The translations under genes were made by a program, and so were the position numbers. This document shows, in pieces, positions 7,608-14,812 of a stretch of 18,599 nucleotides of DNA; position 1 is the stretch's first letter, and each line of letters starts with the position of its first letter. The DNA comes from an uncultured Ellagibacter sp. GTDB lineage: Bacteria; Actinomycetota; Coriobacteriia; Coriobacteriales; Eggerthellaceae. The stretch is from the NCBI RefSeq assembly GCF_934636505.1, contig NZ_CAKUAL010000041.1, forward strand, positions 1-18,599. Reading direction: 5' to 3'. Below the pieces are notes generated by a model. The model was not told the origin of the DNA and made no database searches. It was given only the letters and a program-made list of their open reading frames with translations.

Positions 7608-9311
7608 TTACTTTTTGCGATTGGAAGCGGATTTTCCTTCGGCCGAGCGTTGCTGGCGGGCGCCCGAGAGCAACTGCTGGCGGTGCTGCTGCTTTTGCTG
7701 CTGGCGCTGCCTTTGCTGCTCGCGCTTGTCGTTGGTGCGCGTGCGCTGCTCGTCGTAGAGGGGGAAATGGAGCGTGAAGCAGGCGCCCTTGCCCTTCTCG
7801 CCCTCGACCTGCACCCAGCCGCCATGGCGGTCGACGATTTCCTTCACGACCGCAAGCCCGATACCTAAGCCGCCGCTCGCGCGGTTGCGCCCGGCGTCCG
7901 CCCTCCAGAAGCGCGAGAAGACCATCTTCGCCTCCTCGGGGGAAAGCCCGATGCCGGTGTCGCGCACGGCGATCGAGGCCATGATGTCGCCCTTCGACAC
8001 GGTGACCGACACATGCCCGCCTTCGGGGGTGTAGCGCACCGCGTTCGAGATGAGGTTGGCTGTGGCCTGGCGAATCATGTCGGGATCGCCCACGACGAGC
8101 ACGCCTTTCTCGGCGCGGTACTCGAACGTGAGCCCCGAGTCGGCAACGAACGCCTCGTGCGTGGAGACGATGCTCTGGATGAGCTCGCCCACATCAACCA
8201 CTTCCTCTTTCATGGGGGTGGCGCGGTTTTCCAGGCGGGAGAGCTTCAAGAGCGCGTCAACCAGGCGACTTAAGCGCTGCACCTCGGAGTTCACGGTCTC
8301 GAGGCGCTCGGCATCGGCCTCGAACACGCCGTCGACCATCGCCTCGACGGTGGACTGGATGGCCATAAGCGGCGTGCGCAGCTCGTGGGCGACGTCGGTT
8401 GTGAGACGGCGCTCCAGCTCGCGGTCCTTCTCGACCGACTCCGCCATCTCGTCGAAGGTCTCGCCCAGGCGGGCGATCTCGTCCTCGCCGTGAAGCTCGG
8501 TGCGCGCTGAGAGGTCGCCTTCCTTAATGGCGCGGGCCGTCTTCGTCATGCGGTTGATGGGAGCCACCAGATTGCGCGCGAACAAAAAGCCGATGCACGA
8601 CGCGAGCACGATGGCCACGAGCGACGCGAAAAGCATAGCCTGGTAGGAATTCTCGCGGAACTCCTGGTCGGGGCCGCGCATAAGCGTATCCGACCCGTAG
8701 ACCCAGATGCGTACGGAGCCGACGACCTTGTCGTCGACCACGATCTTGGCGAGCGCGACCTTCGAGGCGTCCTTCGGCTCGAAGGAGCTCGTGGCGTTCG
8801 GGATGCCGTTGATGCGGTTCGAGGAATCGAAGACGGTGACGTCGTTCTCGTCGACGACCTTGATGGCGATGCCCGGCGTGACCTCGAGCGCGGCCTCGAC
8901 GGGCATGAGTGCCGCAGCGCTCTTGATGGTGAGCGCGCTGTCGGCCTCCATGCGCTCCTCGATGCGGCTGGCGGTCGTCTCCGCGAGGGTCTCCATGTTG
9001 GACGCGGTGTAGGTTTGGAAATGCTGCTCCCACACAAACGAGATGACGCCGATGGCGACAAGGCCGGTCATCGCGGCGATGAGCGCGAACGCCAAGGTGA
9101 CGCGCGCGGTGTAGGAAAGGCTCGTCCAGCCGAACTTGCGGCGGCGCTCCTTTCGCGCGAGCTTTCCCTGATGGGGCTCGCCCGTTGACGCCCGCTCCTC
9201 GGAAGAGTCGGGCATGACGCGAATGCGGGCAGCCCCGCCGCCCGCATTCGCAGAGGGGCTCGACGTCTCTTCGGACGCCGAGCCGTTATGTGCTCGGTTC
9301 GTTTCGCTCAC
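7608..9311 (-). CDS. Membrane sensor histidine kinase (HAMP, HisKA, HATPase)
   Basis: This is the kinase partner of the response regulator encoded 14 bases upstream. Parts of the 567-aa protein in order are: a disordered N-terminus (1-60) ending in a basic patch, transmembrane helix 1 (about 69-93), an extracytoplasmic sensor region (about 94-224), transmembrane helix 2 (about 226-245), HAMP (246-300), the HisKA dimerisation helix with phospho-acceptor His309 in DVAHELRTP, the N box around Asn419/Asn423, DTGIGL (451-456), an F box (465-472) and GGLGIGL (480-486). The signal is not predictable. After the ATPase fold the protein continues with about 45 basic, glutamine-rich residues (528-567), which is unusual. 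The start is GTG with a weak GGGTG site; a later ATG at residue 33 lacks a better site. It is co-transcribed with the regulator. Confidence 0.93.
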   Translation of the reverse strand: MSETNRAHNGSASEETSSPSANAGGGAARIRVMPDSSEERASTGEPHQGKLARKERRRKFGWTSLSYTARVTLAFALIAAMTGLVAIGVISFVWEQHFQTYTASNMETLAETTASRIEERMEADSALTIKSAAALMPVEAALEVTPGIAIKVVDENDVTVFDSSNRINGIPNATSSFEPKDASKVALAKIVVDDKVVGSVRIWVYGSDTLMRGPDQEFRENSYQAMLFASLVAIVLASCIGFLFARNLVAPINRMTKTARAIKEGDLSARTELHGEDEIARLGETFDEMAESVEKDRELERRLTTDVAHELRTPLMAIQSTVEAMVDGVFEADAERLETVNSEVQRLSRLVDALLKLSRLENRATPMKEEVVDVGELIQSIVSTHEAFVADSGLTFEYRAEKGVLVVGDPDMIRQATANLISNAVRYTPEGGHVSVTVSKGDIMASIAVRDTGIGLSPEEAKMVFSRFWRADAGRNRASGGLGIGLAVVKEIVDRHGGWVQVEGEKGKGACFTLHFPLYDEQRTRTNDKREQQRQRQQQKQQHRQQLLSGARQQRSAEGKSASNRKK

Positions 9312-9325
9312 GGGTCACCCGCAGG

Positions 9326-10036
9326 CTATTTGCCGGATTTCGTGGGGTCCTCGAAACGATACCCCACGCCGTGGACGGTGTGCAGCCACTTCGGGTTGCG
9401 CGGATTGTCGCCGATCTTCGCGCGCAGGTTCTTCACGTGCGAGTCGATGGTGCGCTCGTAGCCCTCGAAGTCGTAGCCGAGCACCTTTTCCACCAGCTCC
9501 ATGCGAGAGTACACGCGGCCCGGATAACGGGAAAGCGTGGTGAGCAGCTTGAACTCGGAGGCCGTGAGGTCGACTTCCTCGCCCTTCACGAGAACCTTGT
9601 GACCGGAAACGTCGATCGTGAGGTCGCCGAACTCGAGCACTTCGCGCTGCGGCTCGGAGTCGGCGTGCACGCGGCGGAGCAGGGCGCGCACGCGCGCGAC
9701 GAGCTCGCGGGGGCTGAAGGGCTTCACCAGGTAATCGTCGGCGCCCAGCTCAAGCCCGATGATGCGGTCTTCCACCTCGCCCTTCGCGGTGAGCATGATG
9801 ATGGGCACATCGGAGTTGTCGCGGATGGCGCGGCAGACGCGCTCGCCGGGAACGCGTGGGAGCATAAGGTCGAGAACGACCAGGTCGAAATGATGCTTCT
9901 GGAATTCCTCAAGCGCCTCCTGGCCGTCGCCCACGGCGGTTACCCAGTAGTTTTCGCGCTCGAGATAAGCAGCGACCGCATCGCGGATCGCCTTTTCGTC
10001 TTCTACAAGAAGAATGCGTCGGGTTTCGTTGTTCAT
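9326..10036 (-). CDS. OmpR/PhoB-family response regulator
   Basis: A 236-aa cytoplasmic transcription factor controlled by phosphorylation. The receiver domain (about 7-118) has the acidic pair Glu12/Asp13, phospho-acceptor Asp56 in VVLDLMLP, Thr83 and Lys105 in LVKPF, so every key residue is present. The C-terminal winged helix (about 135-232) shows the family features TASEFKLL, RTIDSHVKNLRAKIG and VHGVGYRFE. The ATG is preceded by TAGGAGA at five bases, a strong site. It is the first gene of a two-gene operon with the kinase, 14 bases apart. The 168-base gap upstream is shared with the divergent Tat-signal protein gene, which is a natural candidate target. The target genes cannot be read from sequence. 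Confidence 0.96.
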   Translation of the reverse strand: MNNETRRILLVEDEKAIRDAVAAYLERENYWVTAVGDGQEALEEFQKHHFDLVVLDLMLPRVPGERVCRAIRDNSDVPIIMLTAKGEVEDRIIGLELGADDYLVKPFSPRELVARVRALLRRVHADSEPQREVLEFGDLTIDVSGHKVLVKGEEVDLTASEFKLLTTLSRYPGRVYSRMELVEKVLGYDFEGYERTIDSHVKNLRAKIGDNPRNPKWLHTVHGVGYRFEDPTKSGK

Positions 10037-10145
10037 TGACGTCTCCTAACATGGGATTTTCCTGCGCGCATGGTCCATGCACGAGGCCGGCGGAGCGCGC
10101 AAGGCTTAAAGCCCACGGCGGACCGTCAGATTCGTCTTTGGGTTT

Positions 10146-10154
10146 ATTGTAGCA
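10146..10154 (-). promoter_or_regulatory. Extended -10 promoter for the two-component operon
   Basis: On the minus strand the bases read TGCTACAAT, an extended -10 element (TG-N-TACAAT), about 110 bases upstream of the response-regulator ATG. No matching -35 hexamer is seen, which is tolerated for extended -10 promoters. The box lies in the gap shared with the divergent Tat-signal protein gene, so regulation of both from here is possible. Confidence 0.4.
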
Positions 10155-10204
10155 ATTGGGCGTATTCTCGCGCGAGGCGTAGGCGAAATGACACAATTAC
10201 CACC

Positions 10205-11662
10205 ATGCCAACGAAAAGACCCACTCCAGGAAAAAACAGCACGCACGCGCAAAGAAGCCCTCGCCAAAGCACGCGGCGGGGCACTTCTGCGAGCTATCGC
10301 CCGCGTGCGGCGCATGCAACGCACGCGCCGACAGTCCGCGTCGCCGAAGGGCGCTCAGAGCAGGGCATCAAGGTTCCCGCCCCAGGCGGTGGGCAGGTCC
10401 TCCTCACCCGACGGCACTTCCTTTACGGCGCGATCGGCATCGGAGCCCTTGCCGTTGTCGGCGGGGGCATCGGCGTGGGAGTGAACGCCGCCTCGAAGGC
10501 GAACGAGCCCACCTTCAACACGCTGACCGTCTCTAAGGACGCCGTCACGTCGTGCTCCGCCGCGACGCCGGGCGACTTCACCGAAATCGAGGATTCAAGC
10601 ACCGCGCTCGGGCTTTCAGGAACCTACGAGCTCCCCTACGGAACGCTCGTCTGGGCAAGCGACGATTCCGTCGCGGCGTGCCTCGTGCCCACCGACGGCT
10701 CGAAGCCGCTTACGAAGGTGGTGTTGCTCTCCCTTTCGTCGGGCAACCAGACCACGGCGATTTCCCAGGCGAAAGGCCAAGAAGAAGGTTTCGAAATCTA
10801 CGATGTGCGCGCGTGTGCGACCGGCATCGTGTGGACCGAGGCGAACATTCTCGACGGCACCTGGCGAATCTACAGCGCAGCGCTTTCGAATGGGGAACTC
10901 GGGACGGCGGCGCTGGCCGAAGAAGGCGGCGCCGATTGGGAGACCCCGACGCTCGCCGCATCGAGCGGATACGCCTTCTGGCAGGTTCTCCCCAAGAAGG
11001 ACGGATCGGCGAGCAAGGAAGCGTCACGCCTAATGAGAGCACGTTTCGGCTCGAGCGACACCGAGGAAGCCTACACCTCGAAAGGTCGTATGTGCACACC
11101 GCCCTATGCGACGGGCGACTCCGTCGTCATCACCCCGCGCGCCGCGGCATCCTCGTCGCGCTACCAGCTCACGCGCATCGACGCGCAATCCGCAAGCGTG
11201 GTCGACTCCCTCGTGCTTCCCTCTTCGATGAAGCCACTCGAAGCGGGTTACGGCGACACGGGGTTCATGTTCTCGTTCGAAGCAATCTACAATTTCGGCG
11301 AAGGCATCGCCAACCTGGGAACATACATTCCCGCAAGCACCGTGCAGCCCGGCACCGACGCGCAGGGCAACGCCTCGTACAGCCTGGTTCCGTGGTTCCG
11401 TCATGGCGTGACCCCCACCGCCCCGCCCGCATGGTGCGGTGGGTGGATCATCGCGAAGGACTCGTACAACGTGTGCGGGTTCAGCCCCGAGAGCAAGCAG
11501 TATTTCATGCTGGAGGTGAAGTCGGGCGCACCGAGCTTCGGCGACTACCTGGCGTCGACCGGCTCGGTCAAGCGCGTCGTCACGTACTCGAACATCGACA
11601 ACACCACGCTTCAGGGCGAATCGCAGCAGTACTGCTGCGTGCGCGTCTGGGAACCGGTTTAG
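10205..11662 (+). CDS. Tat-signal exported or anchored protein, probable beta-propeller fold, function unknown
   Basis: From the ATG at 10205 it has 485 aa. A long basic, disordered head (1-67) precedes a twin-arginine motif, TRRHFLYG (68-75), and a glycine-rich hydrophobic stretch (about 74-94). This is the layout of a Tat signal peptide or signal anchor; a possible signal-peptidase site follows VNA. The exported ~390 residues contain repeated strand patterns of the type VWASDD / VLLSLSSGNQ, IVWTEAN / WRIYSAALSNGELG, YAFWQV / LMRARF and SVVITPR / YQLTRIDAQS. These resemble blades of a TolB-like propeller. No catalytic residues are recognisable; a CC pair lies near the C-terminus. The frame is open back to 10070, but that ATG would overlap the divergent promoter; neither start has a good ribosome site. 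The gene is divergent from the two-component system and convergent with the SLH gene, with a 39-base gap and no clear terminator. Confidence 0.8.
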   Translation: MPTKRPTPGKNSTHAQRSPRQSTRRGTSASYRPRAAHATHAPTVRVAEGRSEQGIKVPAPGGGQVLLTRRHFLYGAIGIGALAVVGGGIGVGVNAASKANEPTFNTLTVSKDAVTSCSAATPGDFTEIEDSSTALGLSGTYELPYGTLVWASDDSVAACLVPTDGSKPLTKVVLLSLSSGNQTTAISQAKGQEEGFEIYDVRACATGIVWTEANILDGTWRIYSAALSNGELGTAALAEEGGADWETPTLAASSGYAFWQVLPKKDGSASKEASRLMRARFGSSDTEEAYTSKGRMCTPPYATGDSVVITPRAAASSSRYQLTRIDAQSASVVDSLVLPSSMKPLEAGYGDTGFMFSFEAIYNFGEGIANLGTYIPASTVQPGTDAQGNASYSLVPWFRHGVTPTAPPAWCGGWIIAKDSYNVCGFSPESKQYFMLEVKSGAPSFGDYLASTGSVKRVVTYSNIDNTTLQGESQQYCCVRVWEPV

Positions 11663-11701
11663 CAGCCCTCCAGCCGCGCACGCTCTTCTTACCGTAGGTT
11701 C

Positions 11702-14662
11702 CTACAGAATGCCCTTCTCGAGTGCATTCGAGAGCACCACGGCAACGCGTTCGCGCGCGATACGCTCGCCCGGGGCGAGCTGATGCGTGCCGTCGGGCAG
11801 CTCGTACCCGCTGACCACGCCCTGTTGAATCGCCCATGCCGCAGCGAATCTCGCCCAAGGGGAAATGCTCTCGGCATCGATGAGAGACGAAAGCGCCGCT
11901 TCATCGGCATTGGATACCCCCTTCAGGTTAGCGAGAATCTGAAGGAGCTGTTCCATCGTCACCGCGTCATCCGGCCCGAACGTCGTGCGCGCGCCCGTCT
12001 CATCGGCGTAGCCGTTCATGACGCCGTTCGCAACCGCCCAGTTCACCGCGCCCGTGTACCACACGCCGTCGCGAACGTCGGGAAGCGAGGTTTCGTTTTT
12101 GGCAGCGCTTGCATCATAGGAGCCTTCGGCGGTCGGCTCGGAATAGCGCCAGAGCACCATCGCGAGCTCGGAGCGCGTGAGCGACGCGCCGACGCCGAAC
12201 AGCGACACCTCGCTGTATCCGCGCATAAGGCCGGCATCAGCGACTTTCTTCACGCCGGGCGCATACCACGCATTCGGGTCAACATCGCTGAAACGCTTCT
12301 CGATCGAGGGGGCGGGGTCGGAGCCTTCCGCATCGGGGTCGTAGGTTTTCGCGACCTCCGAGCTGCCGGGAGTCGCACCCTGGCCACCCACGACGGTGAT
12401 GTCCGACTTCTGGGACACCGCAACGTCGGCCGCCACGCCATCGCCCGCCTTGTACTTGGAGGGGCCGCCTATCGAGCCTTCGCCCGCCGCAGGAACGTTG
12501 CCGCCCGTCGCCACGACGGTCGCAACGCCGACCTTGCCCTGGCCGCCGATGCCCGCACCGCCATTGCCAAGGCCCAAGCCGACCGATCCGCCCGTGGCAG
12601 TCAGCGAGCCCTCGCCGACGATGGAGCCTCCGTCGAGCTTCACGCCCGCGCCGCCGTTACCGCCGGTCGTGTCGACCGAGCCGCCCGTGGCGACAAGCGA
12701 CGAGCCCGCTGGGATGGTCACCGTCGCGCCCTTGGCCACCACGAGGGCTGACTGGGCATCGCTGCCCGACGTGATGTTGCAACCGGTGATCGAGTTCGCG
12801 CCCTCGAACGTGACGTTCCCGTTCACCACAACAGGCGCTTCGGGTGCTTCGACCTGGTAGTTTCCATCGGAGAGGAAGTTAGTGTGCGAAACGATCGTGG
12901 CGTCTTTGAGCGTAGAGCCGTCATTGAGCACAATCTGGCCCACAAACGACGACGAGTTCTCCGCGGAAACCGTGCCGCCATTCACCTCGACCGTTCCGTA
13001 CGCCACGGAATCGTCGAGGGTGAGTTTCGCGCCCTTCTCGACGACGATCTTCACGCTGGAGAGCACCTTCATGTTGTGCAGCGTAACATCGGCGCCGGCA
13101 GGGATGGTGAGCGTTTCGGTGCCGAAGTTCCCGTTCTCGCCCTTGCCGATGGTGCCGTACGTGCCGGACTCGTGCGAGCCGTAGATGTCGGTCAGCGTGG
13201 TGGGGACGGTCGCGTTGCCCGTCTCGGCGATGGTGTAGGGCTCCATATCCCACGATGCCGTGCCCTCGGGAAGGCCGGCGATGCGCTCGGCGAGCGTCTT
13301 GTCGTTGTCGTAGATGCGCATCTCGACCGCATTGCTCTGCTCCGTGCGGGCGCCTGAGGTCACCGTGGCAACGACCTGATAGGTGCCTGATTTCGCGGGA
13401 GTGCCCGTGATGAAGACCGAGCCCATCGTCACCTTCGCTGCCATGCCGCTGCCTTCAGGGGAAATGGAGACGCTGACCTTGTCCTGGCGTTCACCGTCGT
13501 TTTTCGCCCAGTCGTTCCAGGCCGTCCATTCGCCTTCGCCTTCCTTCACCTCGACATCGAGCCGGTTGTTCTCGGACGAGCTGCTGCCACCGCTTGCGCC
13601 GCCGCCAGCCGACGCGAGGGCGATGCCATCGTGGTCGAGGCTCATCATGCTCGTGCCATCGACGACGAAGCACTGCAGCTTGCCGGAAAGGCGGACCTGG
13701 ATCTGCTGCTGGACCTCGAAGGAGAGCATTTCGGTGGCGGAATCGGTCGAACCGTCGTCCTTTACCGCCTCAGCGGTGAGCTTCACCTGATAGATGCCAG
13801 CCGCGGGAGCCGTGCCCGAAAGCGACACCTGGCCGCCCTCGACCGTCGCGGAAAGGCCTGTCACGTCTTTGCCCTCGGCGTCGACGACGTTCACCTTGAA
13901 CTTCGCGTCTGCCGCCTTCGTTCCCGCCACGCTAAACGCAAGCTTCTGGTCGACCGAGCTTCCCTCAACCGCAGGGGAAAACGCCTTATCGCCTGCAAAA
14001 ACGAGCGAAAGCGACTGGTAGGTTTCAACGGGCTTGCTGATGTTTTCGGGCTCTTGCGTCGACCCGGTGTAGGTAGCCGTGCCGTTGTTCTCGATCTTGC
14101 CGGTCGCGAACGTGCAGTCCTCGAAGATCGCCTCGCCGTTCACCACAGGTGTTTTGGAGAACGAACAGTTGGAGAACTTCACCTTCGCGCCCGCATCGAC
14201 GGTAACCGTCGCGCCGCCGTCATCGGATTTCGAATAGAAGTTCACGCGGTCGATTGAAACGTCGCTGCCTGAGGGGATGACGAAGGAGAGCGCGCCCACA
14301 TACCCGATGCTGACCACCTTCGGCCCCTGGCCGAAAAAGCCCTCGGAATAGCCGGCGATTTCAGTGAGCGACGAGGGGATGGTCACCGTTCCCGAATCAG
14401 AAAAGCTGGTTCCGACGTGGACTTTTGTGTACCCGCTTGACACTGCCTGGCCAAGATAATACGACAACCCGTAAGAGCTGTCGTCGATGTAGTAATATCC
14501 GTCGCTTGCGCTCAGCGGCTGAATTCCACCATCGCCTTCCGTTTCCCCATCGGCAAATGCCGCCACGGGCGTGCCCGCCATGCCCGCCGCGAGCACTGTC
14601 GCAACGCCGACCCGCGCCGCAGCTTCCCATGGCTTAACCGTCTGCACCTTTTGCTTCTCCAT
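11702..14662 (-). CDS. Secreted SLH-domain surface protein with duplicated beta-helix-like modules
   Basis: This 986-aa protein starts with a Sec signal peptide (basic n-region, hydrophobic core about 18-36, likely cleavage after AAFA at 37). A first beta-helix-like module follows (about 55-200). Next come two Ig-like segments (about 213-320 and 395-452), each with a signature of the type GTAPAAGIYQV or GTPAKSGTYQV. A second module (about 455-600) resembles the first, and a glycine-rich stretch (about 650-765) contains the repeated word ATGGSV/ATGGNV. The C-terminus has three SLH repeats (about 790-845, 860-915, 928-985; FSDVDPNAWYAPGVKK, LPDVRDGVWYTGAV, a degenerate third). SLH triplets bind secondary cell-wall polymers, so the protein should be displayed on the cell surface as an adhesin or structural factor; the ligand is unknown. 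The ATG is preceded by a GGGGAA site. Confidence 0.9.
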   Translation of the reverse strand: MEKQKVQTVKPWEAAARVGVATVLAAGMAGTPVAAFADGETEGDGGIQPLSASDGYYYIDDSSYGLSYYLGQAVSSGYTKVHVGTSFSDSGTVTIPSSLTEIAGYSEGFFGQGPKVVSIGYVGALSFVIPSGSDVSIDRVNFYSKSDDGGATVTVDAGAKVKFSNCSFSKTPVVNGEAIFEDCTFATGKIENNGTATYTGSTQEPENISKPVETYQSLSLVFAGDKAFSPAVEGSSVDQKLAFSVAGTKAADAKFKVNVVDAEGKDVTGLSATVEGGQVSLSGTAPAAGIYQVKLTAEAVKDDGSTDSATEMLSFEVQQQIQVRLSGKLQCFVVDGTSMMSLDHDGIALASAGGGASGGSSSSENNRLDVEVKEGEGEWTAWNDWAKNDGERQDKVSVSISPEGSGMAAKVTMGSVFITGTPAKSGTYQVVATVTSGARTEQSNAVEMRIYDNDKTLAERIAGLPEGTASWDMEPYTIAETGNATVPTTLTDIYGSHESGTYGTIGKGENGNFGTETLTIPAGADVTLHNMKVLSSVKIVVEKGAKLTLDDSVAYGTVEVNGGTVSAENSSSFVGQIVLNDGSTLKDATIVSHTNFLSDGNYQVEAPEAPVVVNGNVTFEGANSITGCNITSGSDAQSALVVAKGATVTIPAGSSLVATGGSVDTTGGNGGAGVKLDGGSIVGEGSLTATGGSVGLGLGNGGAGIGGQGKVGVATVVATGGNVPAAGEGSIGGPSKYKAGDGVAADVAVSQKSDITVVGGQGATPGSSEVAKTYDPDAEGSDPAPSIEKRFSDVDPNAWYAPGVKKVADAGLMRGYSEVSLFGVGASLTRSELAMVLWRYSEPTAEGSYDASAAKNETSLPDVRDGVWYTGAVNWAVANGVMNGYADETGARTTFGPDDAVTMEQLLQILANLKGVSNADEAALSSLIDAESISPWARFAAAWAIQQGVVSGYELPDGTHQLAPGERIARERVAVVLSNALEKGIL

Positions 14663-14730
14663 ATGTTCCCCAGCCTTTCTGTGGGCTCATCTCGGGACAA
14701 TCACTTTTTTGTCACCTCTGTCGACGCGAG

Positions 14731-14759
14731 AGTTTACCATAGTTGACTTATATAGGTAA
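14731..14759 (-). promoter_or_regulatory. Possible promoter of the SLH protein gene
   Basis: On the minus strand TTACCT (14754-14759) and TAAACT (14731-14736) are 17 bases apart, an intermediate match to the consensus. Transcription would start about 60 bases upstream of the SLH gene ATG. The element physically overlaps the stronger plus-strand promoter of apbE, so the two polymerases would exclude each other. Confidence 0.4.
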
Positions 14760-14771
14760 GCCATGTATAAC
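14743..14771 (+). promoter_or_regulatory. Sigma70-type promoter of the ApbE gene
   Basis: TTGACT (14743-14748), a 17-base spacer and TATAAC (14766-14771) form a near-consensus promoter in an AT-rich patch. The predicted start is near 14778, within or just after a run of eight T (14772-14779). That leaves a leader of about 35 bases before the GTG start codon. Confidence 0.7.
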
Positions 14772-14812
14772 TTTTTTTTGATACATTTCACGCCTGATTG
14801 CAAGGAACACCT

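Noticed and set aside
6741..7868. A 375-codon plus-strand frame opposite purC and the kinase end
   Set aside because: It runs through two real genes and the palindrome between them; composition is that of a shadow.
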